From positions 62,001 to 126,000 of the forward strand of contig NZ_JAGETZ010000003.1 of NCBI RefSeq assembly GCF_017571495.1: DNA of 64,000 bases, given 5' to 3'. This document shows positions 1 to 8,885 of this stretch, one piece after another. Under the pieces are notes generated by a model. That model was not told the DNA's origin, ran no database searches, and saw only the letters and a program-made list of their open reading frames with translations. A program made the position numbers and the translations under genes. This stretch comes from Hymenobacter negativus (GTDB lineage Bacteria; Bacteroidota; Bacteroidia; Cytophagales; Hymenobacteraceae). How positions within the stretch are numbered: the stretch's first letter is position 1; the number at the start of each line of letters is the position of its first letter.

Positions 1-1151
1 ACACGCTTTCCATCTCAACTTCCTACAGCAATACGACTTACAATAGCTTTTTCAACCTCACATATCGGACGGAATGCGTGGGCACTACCCGCACCCCCAT
101 TCAGGTAAACGTAACGCCGGGCCTAGTAGCCTCGCTGCCTGCTGCCACTGCCAACAGCTGCGGCCTCACACCCTATCAGCTGGCGGGCGCCATCGCGGGT
201 ACTGCCACCGGTGCCACCTACACCAGCAGCGGCACGGGCACCTTCGCTCCCAATGCCACTACCCTCAACGCCACCTATACGCCTTCGGCCGCCGACCTGG
301 CCGCCGGCACCGTGACCCTGACCCTGACGCCCACCGGCCCGACTACCACCTGCATTGCGCCGGGCCAGGTGATGCTCACGCTCGTTACGCCACCTAACCC
401 GGCGTTTAGCTACCCGGCTGGTACGTATTGCACCGGCTCGGCCGCCCCGGTTGCGCCGGTGCTGGCCACCGGGGCCGTAGCGGGCACCTTCACCACTTCC
501 GGCTCGGGCCTGCGCATCGACCCGGTGACGGGCGTTATCAACCTGGCTGCCACCACTGGCACGGGTACCTACACCATCACCAACACGGTGACTACCTCGA
601 ATGTGTGCAGCGGGGCAACGTCGACGGCTACCATTACTATTGCCCCCGGCGTTGCCACGCCCACGCTCACCGCCCAGCCCCAGCCCGGCGGCGGGGTGCA
701 GCTGAGTACCAACCCGGTAGGAGGTGTGCAGTACCAGTTTTTTGTGAATGGCGTGGCCGTAGGGCCGCCCAGTGCCAGCTTCTCGGTGCTGGTGCCTAAT
801 GTGCCGACGAATGCCAGCTACACGGTGGTGCTGGTGGTGCCCGGCGGCTGCTCGTCGGCGCCCTCGAGCCCGGTACTGGTAACTGCCACTGCCACCGCCA
901 GTCTGAATGGGGTGAGCCTGCGCGTATATCCGAACCCAACCACGGACGGCCTCCTGACCCTGGAGCTGAATGGCCCGCGTGCCAAAGCTTCCCAGCTCAC
1001 GGTCCTGAATGCGCTGGGCCAGTTGGTACACACTGGCCCGGTCCCAGCCGGTACTGTCACCCTGCATCTGAGTCGGCTAGCAGCGGGCGTTTACACCATC
1101 CGGGTGCAAACGGCCGAAGGTGTGCTGACGCAGCGCATTGTGCGGGAGTAG
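1..1151 (+). CDS. T9SS type A sorting domain protein, C-terminal part (5' truncated)
   Basis: The reading frame is open from base 3 to the TAG at 1149-1151, so the gene starts upstream of the window. The visible ~380 residues hold Ser/Thr/Ala/Gly-rich Ig/PKD-like modules with the recurring pattern FSYPAGTYC...GTYTITNTV. The last ~80 residues form a type IX secretion sorting domain: VYPNPTTDGLLTLEL, then LNALGQLV, ending AAGVYTIRVQTAEG...QRIVRE. Known for the family: this tail directs export through the T9SS and surface attachment or release. The modules closely resemble those of the 1648-residue protein at 38974-43920, so the two are probably paralogous surface adhesin or matrix proteins. Any N-terminal functional domain is outside the window. 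Confidence 0.9.
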   Translation, partial: TLSISTSYSNTTYNSFFNLTYRTECVGTTRTPIQVNVTPGLVASLPAATANSCGLTPYQLAGAIAGTATGATYTSSGTGTFAPNATTLNATYTPSAADLAAGTVTLTLTPTGPTTTCIAPGQVMLTLVTPPNPAFSYPAGTYCTGSAAPVAPVLATGAVAGTFTTSGSGLRIDPVTGVINLAATTGTGTYTITNTVTTSNVCSGATSTATITIAPGVATPTLTAQPQPGGGVQLSTNPVGGVQYQFFVNGVAVGPPSASFSVLVPNVPTNASYTVVLVVPGGCSSAPSSPVLVTATATASLNGVSLRVYPNPTTDGLLTLELNGPRAKASQLTVLNALGQLVHTGPVPAGTVTLHLSRLAAGVYTIRVQTAEGVLTQRIVRE

Positions 1152-1171
1152 AACCCTTTAGGGTTAATTTG

Positions 1172-1206
1172 AAAAGTCCCGCTGGCTGGTGCTGGCGGGA
1201 CTTTTT
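1172..1206 (+). terminator. Intrinsic terminator
   Basis: AAAAGTCCCGC (1172-1182) pairs with GCGGGACTTTTT (1195-1206) across a 12-base loop. It lies 21 bases after the T9SS gene and before the convergent hydrolase gene, so it can serve both. A shorter hairpin, AACCC TTTA GGGTT, sits at 1152-1165. Confidence 0.8.
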
Positions 1207-1243
1207 CGCTTCCGGCCAACCCATCCGGACACGCGCCTGGACT

Positions 1244-2038
1244 CTACTTCGTGATGGGTAGTAAGAAAGCTTCCAGCGCAGCCAGGGTTTCTGTTGGAGC
1301 GCTCAGGTGGGGGCAATGTCCCATGGCCTGTAGCTGCACCAGGGTGCCCTGGGGCAGGTGGTGCAGCAGGTACGCGGCCACTTCGGGCGGTACGGCGATG
1401 TCGTGCGTGCATTGGAGCACCAGCGTTGGCAGGTTTAGCCGGGCCACATCGGCGCGGTTGTCGGCCAGGAATGTTACGCGGGCCAGCTGGCAGGCTACGG
1501 TCGGGTTCATCTCGCAGAAGAAGCCCGCCAGCTCCTCCATGGCCGAGGCCGCATTGGTGGGGCCCATTAGCAGGCTGGCAAAGGGATTGGCCCAGCTGTG
1601 GTCGGCGGCATCAAACAGGGTCAGCAGCTGTTCCACGTCGGCTAGGTCGAAGCCACCGCGGTAGCCCGGCTCGTTCAGGTAGCAGGGCGAAGCCGCCACC
1701 AGCACCACTTTGGTAAAGTGCTCGGGGGCCGCATTAGCTGCCAGCATGGCAATGGTGGCACCCACCGAATGCCCGATAATAGTCGCCCCTTGCAAATCCA
1801 GGGCCCGGCAAATATCCACCACATCCTGGGCGTACCCGTCCAGGCTAGCGTATTTCGTGGGGTCATAAGCCGCTAGGTCGGCCCCGCCGGTGCCGATGTA
1901 GTCGAATAGCACCAGCTGGTAGTTGGTAGCCAGGGCCGCCGTGAGGTAGCGCCACACGTGCTGGTTGCAGCCAAAGCCATTGCAGAACAAAAGCGGCGGC
2001 TTATCCCGGCCAATTACGCGCACATTAAATCGCGCCAT
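1244..2038 (-). CDS. rsbQ: RsbQ-like alpha/beta hydrolase
   Basis: A 264-residue alpha/beta hydrolase of the RsbQ/KAI2/D14 type. From memory it matches Bacillus RsbQ closely: GFGCNQHVW, LFDYIGTGGADLAAYD, YASLDGYAQDVVDICRALDL and AASPCYLNEPGYRGGF all have direct counterparts. The triad is visible: Ser91 in GHSVG, Asp213 in CTHD, His241 in MGHCPH. In Bacillus, RsbQ works with the phosphatase RsbP in energy-stress signalling, probably by hydrolysing an unknown small molecule. No RsbP/PAS-phosphatase lies nearby, so the partner is elsewhere or absent. I chose the ATG at 2036-2038 because it matches the RsbQ N-terminus and follows AGGAGGTG; an in-frame ATG at 2125 would add 29 residues that look non-homologous. 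Confidence 0.82.
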   Translation of the reverse strand: MARFNVRVIGRDKPPLLFCNGFGCNQHVWRYLTAALATNYQLVLFDYIGTGGADLAAYDPTKYASLDGYAQDVVDICRALDLQGATIIGHSVGATIAMLAANAAPEHFTKVVLVAASPCYLNEPGYRGGFDLADVEQLLTLFDAADHSWANPFASLLMGPTNAASAMEELAGFFCEMNPTVACQLARVTFLADNRADVARLNLPTLVLQCTHDIAVPPEVAAYLLHHLPQGTLVQLQAMGHCPHLSAPTETLAALEAFLLPITK

Positions 2039-2976
2039 CACCTCCTGGTGCGGCAGCAGTTGAGGGTGCTCCGTTTGCAGTCGTCGTTTGCGAGCACCAG
2101 AAGCTGGGATGTTGCCACGGGTCATGATTATTACAATAGCCGTAAAAATTTATACTATAGCGTAAGCAAAAATGCCTAATGTAATAGGTTGATTTTGAGT
2201 GATTGAAATAACTAAATCCGGGTCACACATGGCCTAAAAATGCTTTTAAACATCGTAAAAACCGTATAATCACTTAGGATTGTTGAATAAATACGGATAG
2301 CTCCGACAGCAGGTAGCCAAGGAATAACTTAAGAATACGCGCTTCCTACTCAGTTGATTTCATAGGTTTCTTTTCTGAAATTATGTAAGGAGGGTTTGGG
2401 TTATACCTGTACTTAATATTGCCCTATAAATAGTTTTTAGGTATTTGCAAGCAAAGCATTGATTTGAAGCAAAAGGGCCTGCTTCAAATCAATTGTCAAT
2501 ACCCTGACCTTATTTCAAACAAGTCTGGAAAGCTGCTGAAACGATACCTATTGGCACCTTGCCATCCGCGCCATGCAGCTAAACTATTCCGCGATGAAGT
2601 GCGATGGGCTGTGGCTGCGTATCGTTCTGGTACGCATCGCTTGGTGTCCTAAGGACTTAATGTACAGTGGGGTTTTGGTGTGCCTTCACTGCCGGAGCAG
2701 GTGGCAGCAGCCCACATTAAAAAGCGCTAATCGATAGCAAACGCATTTGGAAAGCTGTCATAGCTACATAATTTTAATCGGCGAAACCAAGTTGCTTTTG
2801 AAAGGGTATCGCCATTCCACTGACACTCTGAAATGGGAGTTAAATAATGGAGATGGGTAGCATAATCGTATAAATGCCATTCTCAAAAACGTTGTAATTC
2901 ATATCGCAGTAATTTAAATATGCGTAAATAATCCCAGCTAGTACTATATTTGGCCGTATCATTTACATTTTGCTTT
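2039..2976. other. Gene-poor AT-rich gap
   Basis: About 0.9 kb, clearly more AT-rich than its surroundings. It contains a perfect 13-bp hairpin (2458-2470 with 2481-2493, ATTGATTTGAAGC arms, 10-base loop). It also contains a 62-codon open frame (2464-2652) that I do not recognise and that ends without a domain. Nothing else convincing is visible. It may be a decayed insertion. Confidence 0.5.
2945..2952 (+). promoter_or_regulatory. Candidate Bacteroidota -7 box TATATTTG
   Basis: Exact match to TAnnTTTG, 25 bases before the ATG at 2977. No TTG at the usual -33 distance, so support is only partial. Confidence 0.35.
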
Positions 2977-3246
2977 ATGGCTCTAAATTTTGATGAATTC
3001 CAAAAAGTCGTAGAAACGGCGCAGCAAGCCGACGCGGTAAAAGCTGATTTGAAACGTGCCTTGAAAAAGGTGACCAGCGCCGTAAGTGCTTTGCAGGCCG
3101 CTCTGGGCGAGGTAGACGCCGTACTCGCTGATGAGTACGTATCGACTCCGCGCACCCGCAAGCCCCGCCAGCCCCGTGCGGAAAAAGCAGAAGGCGACAG
3201 CACTCCGGCGAAAAAGCCCGGCCGTCCCAAAAAAGCCCAGGCCTAA
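2977..3246 (+). CDS. Small coiled-coil protein with AT-hook-like basic tail
   Basis: An 89-residue protein. Residues 1-50 are predicted helical with an Ala/Leu/Val heptad-like pattern (FQKVVETAQQADAVKADLKR). Residues 55-89 are Pro/Lys/Arg-rich and include KKPGRPKK, a GRP core flanked by lysines as in AT-hooks. This suggests a nucleoid-associated or DNA-binding role, which is inference only. Start taken at MALNFDEF; the open frame extends nine codons upstream (2950) but those residues (MAVSFTFCF) look non-coding. A strong terminator follows immediately. Confidence 0.65.
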   Translation: MALNFDEFQKVVETAQQADAVKADLKRALKKVTSAVSALQAALGEVDAVLADEYVSTPRTRKPRQPRAEKAEGDSTPAKKPGRPKKAQA

Positions 3247-3252
3247 GGCCAT

Positions 3253-3287
3253 AAAAAAGCCTCCTTGTAGCAAGGAGGCTTTTTTTA
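3253..3287. terminator. Bidirectional intrinsic terminator
   Basis: AAAAAAGCCTCCTTG (3253-3267) and CAAGGAGGCTTTTTTT (3271-3286) form a long perfect stem with a 3-base spacer. It sits between the convergent small gene and the XdhC gene, with a T-run on either strand. Confidence 0.9.
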
Positions 3288-3300
3288 TGGGGTGTTTCAC

Positions 3301-4440
3301 TTAACCAGCGACGGGTATGGCCAGTGCGGGCGCATGCACCGTGCCCGACCGTTCGCGCAGCGGGCGCCCATTACGCTGGTGGCGCTGGGCTTGAATTTCA
3401 GCCACAATAGCTAAGGCAATTTCCTCCGGCGTTTCGCTGCCCAAATCGAGGCCGATGGGGCTATGCAGGCGATTACGCAGCATGTCAGCCGCTTCCGCTG
3501 CTGATAAATCCAACTCTTCCAACAGCCGCCCGGCCTTGGCCCGCGGCCCTAGCAGGCCAATGTAGGGCGCAGGGGTGGGAAGCAGCGTTTGCAGCGCGGC
3601 CAAATCATAGGCGTAGTTGTGGCTGAGCAGCACGTGGTACGCGCCCGCATCGGGGACCTGCGTTTCCAACTCCCGCACGGGCACAATGCGCACCGCTGCC
3701 GCTTCTGGAAAGCGGCCGGCCGTGGCCAGATTGGGCCGTCCGTCTACTACCGTAATGTGCCAGCCCAGCGAAGCGGCCAGGTGCACCAGGGGCTGGGCGT
3801 CGTTGCCGGCGCCATACACCACCAGCCGCAGCGGCGGCACCAGCACCTCCAGCAGCGCCCGCACCGGGCCAGCCTCGGTTTCGATGTCCAGTATCTGCGA
3901 AAGTCCCTGCATCAGTGTGGCGCGGGCAGCTTCGGCCAGCGGGGCAGCCAGGAGGGGAGTGCCCCGCAACGCCCCCGCCGTCGAGAGCAGCAGGCGCTGG
4001 CCCACGGCGGCCTTCATCCCACTGGCATCGGTTTCAAACACGGTGGCCAGCACGGCTGGCTCGGGGTGCCGGGCAAAATCGCGCAACAGCTCCATTGGGT
4101 TGTCGGGCGCGGCAAAATCCAGCGGTTCCAGCAGGATACGGACCACGCCCTGGCAGCCGGGGCCCAAGCCGTGGCGAGGGTCGTCCTCGTCGCGGGTGTC
4201 GTAGGTCACCAGTGTGGGCTGGCCCCGAAAAATGGCCTGTCGGGCCCGCTGGCGGGCATCACCCTCCAGGCAGCCCCCGCTGATGGCTCCGGTAAGCTCC
4301 CCGTCTTCCGTGACCAGCATGCGGGCGCCGGGACGGCGGTAAGCCGAGCCAATCACCTCAACGACGGTGGCCAGGGCGCAGGGGCGCTGGGCGGTGCGAT
4401 GGCGGTCGTAAGCGAGAAGCAGGCGTTGGAGTTCGGTCAT
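3301..4440 (-). CDS. xdhC: XdhC/CoxI family molybdoenzyme maturation protein
   Basis: A 379-residue XdhC-family protein. The N-terminal XdhC_CoxI domain shows VVEVIGSAYRRPGARM, GAISGGCLEGDA and HGLGPGCQG. The C-terminal Rossmann domain starts LVVYGAGNDAQPLVHLA and has VVDGRP. Known role: XdhC/PaoD proteins bind Mo cofactor, help its sulfuration and insert it into xanthine dehydrogenase-family enzymes. The obvious client is the PaoABC-like operon at 11651-15737, about 7 kb downstream on the same strand, now separated by the accessory block. I chose the ATG at 4438-4440 (MTELQRLLLAYDRHR); the open frame runs to 4569, but that would overlap the divergent AraC gene. Confidence 0.88.
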   Translation of the reverse strand: MTELQRLLLAYDRHRTAQRPCALATVVEVIGSAYRRPGARMLVTEDGELTGAISGGCLEGDARQRARQAIFRGQPTLVTYDTRDEDDPRHGLGPGCQGVVRILLEPLDFAAPDNPMELLRDFARHPEPAVLATVFETDASGMKAAVGQRLLLSTAGALRGTPLLAAPLAEAARATLMQGLSQILDIETEAGPVRALLEVLVPPLRLVVYGAGNDAQPLVHLAASLGWHITVVDGRPNLATAGRFPEAAAVRIVPVRELETQVPDAGAYHVLLSHNYAYDLAALQTLLPTPAPYIGLLGPRAKAGRLLEELDLSAAEAADMLRNRLHSPIGLDLGSETPEEIALAIVAEIQAQRHQRNGRPLRERSGTVHAPALAIPVAG

Positions 4441-4586
4441 TGTGCGGGCAAGAATTGGTCCTGGCAGTACGCCCGGCAGCGGGGCGGGGTTATAAATCAT
4501 GCTGAGCTTGCGTCTGGCAGTCAAGCGCAAGCTCGTATTAATGCTGAACCGAACTTTTGAATTCCCCAAGAGCTTTATTGCCTGCT

Positions 4587-5456
4587 ATGACCGTCGCCAT
4601 TCCCGTTTATCAAATAAGCAGCCTCGCCGAAACCCGGGAAACACCGGCGGCAGTATTCTTTCTGGGACCCGATTCGGCGTCCTCGCAGCTGCCCATCAAC
4701 CTGCCGTACCGCAGCAACTATTACAAAATTGGCATCTGCCTGCGCGGCCAGGCGCGCCTGAAAGTCAACCTGGAAACCTACGACATTGGCCCGAATTCCC
4801 TGATGCTGCTGTCGCCCTACGTCATCAAGCAATGGCCGTCTTTCTCGCCCGATTTTGAGGGGCTAAGCATCTTTTTTACCCAGGAGTTTATTTCGGCTAA
4901 TAGCAGCCTGAACCTGGCTACTTTTTCGTTTTTTGAGCGTGATGCCCGGCACGTTTTTCAGCTAACGCCCATTCAAGCCGAAAGCCTTGGGGCGCTGCTA
5001 CGCACTATTGGGCAGAAATACGACGCACCCCATGCCTACCGGGAGGAAATTCTGCGCAGCCTCATCCATATTCTGCTGCACGAAACTGCGCCCATTTACA
5101 GCTTGCAGCACGTTTCGGCAACGGCCGTTCAAACGCGCAGCCAGCTGATTACTGCCGAATTCAAGAAGCTGGTCAATACGCACTACGCCACCGAGCGCAA
5201 CCTGGCTTTCTACGCCGATAAGCTCTGCATCACTCCGAAACACCTGGCCGAAACCGTGAAGGAGATGACCGGCAAGCGTGCCGTGGAGTGGCTGGCCGAA
5301 GCCGTGCTGCTCGAAGCCAACGTGCTGCTGCAAAACCCCACCCTGACCATCGCCCAGGTCGCCGACACCCTGCATTTTGCCGACCAGTCCACCTTCGGCC
5401 GCTTTTTCAGGAACAATACTGGCGTCTCGCCCGCCGCCTACCGGCAGCGGCTGTAG
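4587..5456 (+). CDS. AraC family transcriptional regulator
   Basis: A 289-residue regulator. The N-terminal ~170 residues form a cupin-like sensor domain (YYKIGICLRGQARLKVNLETYDIGPN). The C-terminal ~100 residues have the two AraC helix-turn-helix motifs: NLAFYADKLCITPKHLAETV, then IAQVADTLHFADQSTFGRFF followed by GVSPAAYR. It is divergent from xdhC and 140 bases upstream of the NmrA-like gene, which is its likely target. Start set at ATG 4587 (MTVAIPVYQ); an ATG at 4557 in the same frame is possible. The ligand is unknown. Confidence 0.88.
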   Translation: MTVAIPVYQISSLAETRETPAAVFFLGPDSASSQLPINLPYRSNYYKIGICLRGQARLKVNLETYDIGPNSLMLLSPYVIKQWPSFSPDFEGLSIFFTQEFISANSSLNLATFSFFERDARHVFQLTPIQAESLGALLRTIGQKYDAPHAYREEILRSLIHILLHETAPIYSLQHVSATAVQTRSQLITAEFKKLVNTHYATERNLAFYADKLCITPKHLAETVKEMTGKRAVEWLAEAVLLEANVLLQNPTLTIAQVADTLHFADQSTFGRFFRNNTGVSPAAYRQRL

Positions 5457-5596
5457 CCTGTGGCAAACAACCTGCTCCATGAGCTTGGATTGTTTAGCCT
5501 GCCGCACTTTGGCCCAATCTTCCCGCCGTTTTGCCCTTCTGGCTGGCTGGGGCGCCGCCCACCTTTGCTGAACAAATTCTAGCAAACCAGAAGAGT

Positions 5597-6487
5597 ATGA
5601 AAATCATCGTAACGGGTTCCCTCGGGAACATTAGCAAACCACTGGCCGCGGAACTGGTGCAGCAGGGCCATGCAGTCACAGTTATCAGCAGCAAGGCGGA
5701 AAAGCAGCCCGAAATAGAAGCCCTGGGCGCTACCGCCGCCATCGGCTCGGTGGAGGATGTCGATTTCCTGACCGCTGCCTTCACCGGAGCCGATGCCGTG
5801 TACGTGATGGTGCCGCCCAGCTTCACCGCGATGGATTCGCGGGCGTACCACCAGCAAATTGGGCGCAATTACGCGCAAAGTATCCAGCAGTCGGGCGTGC
5901 AGCGGGTGGTGCAGCTCAGCAGCTGGGGCGCCCACCGCTCCGAAGGCACCGGTGGCATTCTCGGCACGCACGATGTGGAAGAAATCCTGGGCAAAGTGCC
6001 GGGTATCGCGCTCACGCACCTGCGGCCTACTTCATTCTATTCCAACATGTTCAGCTTTATCGGGATGATAAAAGCGCGGGGCATCATCGGCGTCAATTAC
6101 GACGGCAATACCCGGGTGGCCTTCGTGCACACACGGGATATTGCCAGTGCCGCCGCCGACGAGTTGACCACCCCCGCCACCCCTGGCCGGCACGTGCGCT
6201 ACGCTGCCAGCGACGAACGGACAGCTAATGAAGTTGCTCAGGTCCTCGGGGCCGCCATCGGCCAGCCCGATTTGCAATGGGTGGGCCTCACCAACGAGCA
6301 AATGCAGGAAAATCTGGTTCGACACGGCTTGCCCGCTGCCCGCGCCACCGAAATCGTGGACATCTACGCCAGCATCGGCAATGGCACGCTGGGCGAAGAC
6401 TACGAGCAGCACAAGCCCCGCCTGGGCCAGGTGAAGCTGGAAGATTTCGCGAAGGAGTTTGCGGCCGCGTTCAAGGCGGCTCTTTAG
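5597..6487 (+). CDS. NmrA-like NAD(P)-binding protein
   Basis: A 296-residue atypical short-chain dehydrogenase of the NmrA/HSCARG group. It has an N-terminal Rossmann fold starting MKIIVTGSLGNISKPLAAEL; the dinucleotide loop is GxxGxxxxP-like and not a canonical GxxGxxG. VVQLSSWGAH and THLRPTSFYSNMF are typical of the group. Such proteins act as quinone reductases or NADPH-redox sensors. The upstream AraC gene suggests an inducible detoxification or redox pair. The ATG at 5597 starts directly at the beta strand of the fold; 22 extra in-frame codons upstream are unlikely to be translated. Confidence 0.85.
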   Translation: MKIIVTGSLGNISKPLAAELVQQGHAVTVISSKAEKQPEIEALGATAAIGSVEDVDFLTAAFTGADAVYVMVPPSFTAMDSRAYHQQIGRNYAQSIQQSGVQRVVQLSSWGAHRSEGTGGILGTHDVEEILGKVPGIALTHLRPTSFYSNMFSFIGMIKARGIIGVNYDGNTRVAFVHTRDIASAAADELTTPATPGRHVRYAASDERTANEVAQVLGAAIGQPDLQWVGLTNEQMQENLVRHGLPAARATEIVDIYASIGNGTLGEDYEQHKPRLGQVKLEDFAKEFAAAFKAAL

Positions 6488-6546
6488 CTTTAGGTCTTAT
6501 GCCGTTGACTTGTCGCTTGGCGGAGCAACGGCATAGGTTATATACT

Positions 6547-6586
6547 AGAAAACGCCCCGTAACGAATTCGTTGCGGGGCGTTTTCT
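6547..6586. terminator. GCCCCG-family palindromic terminator, copy 1
   Basis: AGAAAACGCCCCG (6547-6559) and CGGGGCGTTTTCT (6574-6586) flank the 12-bp palindrome AACGAATTCGTT, giving an almost fully self-complementary 40-bp element. It terminates the NmrA gene. The sequence just after it (6602-6640) is repeated after copy 3 at 8835-8875: GCTCTT, then GTCACAnATCACTTCGCGA, then GAGGACAAGC. Confidence 0.85.
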
Positions 6587-6759
6587 AATTAAAAGCAGCA
6601 GCTCTTCTCGTCACAAATCACTTCGCGACGAGGACAAGCGGTGCAGTGGAGCTTGATACAAGTTGACTTGAACTATTCCTTTCTGTATCGAACCAACTTG
6701 CATCAAGGGTGGTGAAGTTTCTAGGTGGCAGTAGCGGTTATCCAGCCAACGGTGGGTAG

Positions 6760-6807
6760 ATTGCCGCCACTACCCTGCGCTATAGTAAGCAGGGTAGTGG
6801 CGGCAAT
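6760..6807. repeat. Perfect 19-bp inverted repeat
   Basis: ATTGCCGCCACTACCCTGC (6760-6778) is exactly complementary to 6789-6807 across a 10-base loop. It lies 63 bases before the DUF2004-like gene. A diverged relative with the same left flank (TATCCA..CAACGGTGRGTAGATTGC) lies before the SUKH gene at 10470-10535. Confidence 0.85.
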
Positions 6808-6869
6808 TCAGATGTTGTGCTTCATCTAAATAGACCCGGTCAAGACAAATACTTGAAAAAATAAAAATC

Positions 6870-7403
6870 ATGACAAACTACTTATTGCCACCATTTGGAC
6901 AAATCAACCTGGCTTCGTTGAATGAAGAGTATAATGCGGTTGTCGAACTAGATGGGCATAGTATCAGTCTTGATATCAATTTTGAAAAAACAACCATTGA
7001 AGAAAATTTAATAAACATTATAAAGCAATTCATTGAAAATATACCCAAATTTGACAAGCAAAACATTGTGTCAATTTTAAATGAATATAATGACGAAAAT
7101 GGCGAAACGGTAAAAAGATACATTGATTTCCATATTGAAGAATATGCGCAATCTGAACTTGTAAAGTTAATTGATTATGGAAATACTGCGATTGCAGCTG
7201 AAGAACAGTTGCTAAATAAATTAAAATTAGAAAGAGTGGGGTTTTATCCGGATGGAAAGTATGATGCTGAAAGCTTTGCTATTTTTGACTATACTTTTGA
7301 GGGTAATGTGTACCTAGACGGTGTAAGAACAATAACTGACCAAATTATTGCTGTAAAAACTGATAGCAAAGGCGAGTTAGAGTATTTGGCTTGGGAAAGC
7401 TAA
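6870..7403 (+). CDS. DUF2004-like protein, probable orphan immunity protein
   Basis: A 177-residue acidic soluble protein. The layout (N-terminal FGQINLASLNEEYNAVVELDG, central IDFHIEEYAQSELVKLIDYG, C-terminal ESFAIFDYTFEGNVYLDGVRTITDQIIAVKTD) resembles the DUF2004 family; this is from memory and needs a profile search. No signal peptide or membrane segment. Much more AT-rich than neighbours, which suggests recent transfer. Its block holds ankyrin and SUKH genes, both known immunity folds for polymorphic toxins, so an antitoxin-like role is plausible but inferred. No toxin gene is visible. Confidence 0.65.
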   Translation: MTNYLLPPFGQINLASLNEEYNAVVELDGHSISLDINFEKTTIEENLINIIKQFIENIPKFDKQNIVSILNEYNDENGETVKRYIDFHIEEYAQSELVKLIDYGNTAIAAEEQLLNKLKLERVGFYPDGKYDAESFAIFDYTFEGNVYLDGVRTITDQIIAVKTDSKGELEYLAWES

Positions 7404-7549
7404 AAAGACGAACGCATGACATCGGATTTAGCAGTGGTGGGACTGGAGTAGAAAATTCAACATTAGTAATTGTGCTGAATTTCTGTGCTAAGCCCTCTGC
7501 TAATGAATATACAATACCTCATCATCGCTAAGCCCCCTACACATCTTCG

Positions 7550-7592
7550 GAAAACGCTCCGCAACAAATCCGGTATGGGCATTTCTATTAAA
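7550..7592. repeat. GCCCCG-family palindrome, decayed copy 2
   Basis: GAAAACGCTCCGCAACAAAT... aligns with copy 1 over ~43 bases, including the trailing TCTATTAAA, but base pairing is broken by several substitutions. It lies after the DUF2004-like gene and before the ankyrin gene. Confidence 0.55.
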
Positions 7593-7694
7593 TTCCCTGG
7601 CTACTCCAGTGTGTGGGAGCCGTAGTTACAGTTGCTACAGATGCTTGCTAACAGTGACTGGCAGGTTGCGCAACAGACAAATAAGGCTAATGAA

Positions 7695-8501
7695 ATGACA
7701 GGAAGCGAAACGATTCATTCGGCTTGCTATAATCAAAATACAAAGTTGGTGAAACAGCTGTTGATTAACATTAAGCCGACGGTGCTTAATAAAAAAATCA
7801 CAGATTATTCAAGCCTGATTCAAGGAGCCCCTTTGCATATTGCATGTAAGAATGGAAATATTAAAATTGTAAGGCTCTTGATTGAAGCAGGTGCGGATAA
7901 AGAAATTAAAGACGTTGGGCGACAATCACCACTTTCAATTGCTGCTTCAAAAAACTACTATGATATTACTAAATACTTAATAGAAGTTGGTGCAGATGTC
8001 CATTCCAAGGGGCCGAATGGTTTGCAGCCAATTCATTTTGCCTGCGCAGGTGGAGACAGGAAGATTATTGAGTTATTATTGTCGCAAGGGATTGATGTAA
8101 ATATAGTTGACAGCCTGAAAAGCTCGTTGCTTGAATTTACGACAAACTTAGGTATTGGGAACTTAGAAGCTGCCAAAACCCTGGTTGAAAATGGTATTGA
8201 TGATAAACATATTTCAACGGGTTTTAAGTGGGCTTGTTGGCGAAATAATCCACGAATTGCAAAGTATTTATTGAAATGCGGGGCAGATTACCAAAGCCAT
8301 ACAACCCCGAAGTCTGAATTATTATTTTGGATTTGCGAATTAGGCCATAAAGAGATAGTAAAGCTTTTGCTGAAGTTAAATGTGGACTTTACAAAAAAAG
8401 TGAATTTCAAAGGTAGAATGTCGTCTTACAATGGAAGTCCATTAGACAGAGCCATTGCGACAAATCAAATAGAAATTGTCAAACTTATAAGGGGTGCCTG
8501 A
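7695..8501 (+). CDS. Ankyrin repeat protein
   Basis: A 268-residue protein made almost entirely of ankyrin repeats: APLHIACKNGNIKIVRLLIE, SPLSIAASKNYYDITKYLIE, QPIHFACAGGDRKIIELLLS, then diverged repeats to SPLDRAIATNQIEIVKLI. No signal peptide or catalytic domain. Ankyrin repeats mediate protein binding; single-domain bacterial ones are recurrent immunity proteins. AT-rich like the DUF2004-like and SUKH genes. ATG at 7695 (MTGSETIHSACYNQNTKLV) opens the first repeat; the frame extends 21 codons upstream. Confidence 0.85.
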   Translation: MTGSETIHSACYNQNTKLVKQLLINIKPTVLNKKITDYSSLIQGAPLHIACKNGNIKIVRLLIEAGADKEIKDVGRQSPLSIAASKNYYDITKYLIEVGADVHSKGPNGLQPIHFACAGGDRKIIELLLSQGIDVNIVDSLKSSLLEFTTNLGIGNLEAAKTLVENGIDDKHISTGFKWACWRNNPRIAKYLLKCGADYQSHTTPKSELLFWICELGHKEIVKLLLKLNVDFTKKVNFKGRMSSYNGSPLDRAIATNQIEIVKLIRGA

Positions 8502-8773
8502 TGAGTACAAACGCGCAACAGGGATTTGGCATTATGCGGGTCGCTACCCCAAAGCGCCACTAACTGGGACTGAGGCAAGCGAGGATTGAGCAGGAATGTG
8601 AATATGGTGTCCTGCTGCACGTTCACCTAGTAGCAGTTGGGCTGGCATCCGACCAGAAGTCAGTAAAAATGATGACAGCTGTGGGCTGACCGCTCGAATT
8701 TCTATTTTAGTTTCAGCTCTATACTCGGGGCCAGAGTTTCCTGGCTCATTGCCTGCCCTAAAGCCTTACACCG

Positions 8774-8833
8774 TTATCCTCAAAAGAAGCGCCCCGCAAC
8801 GAATTCGTTACGGGGCGCTTCTTTTGAGGATAA
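8774..8833. terminator. GCCCCG-family palindromic terminator, copy 3
   Basis: TTATCCTCAAAAGAAGCGCCCCG (8774-8796) pairs with 8811-8833; the centre is C-AACGAATTCGTT-A. The 60-bp element is self-complementary except for one pair. It lies between the ankyrin gene (+) and the convergent hypothetical gene (-). The 3' flank (8835-8875) duplicates the flank of copy 1. Confidence 0.88.
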
Positions 8834-8885
8834 GGGCTCTTATTGTCACACATCACTTCGCGATGAGGACAAGCACCAGCTCCTG

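Noticed and set aside
2464-2652. Possible transposase or recombinase fragment in the AT-rich gap
   Set aside because: No catalytic motif or family resemblance; only a 62-codon frame and one hairpin.
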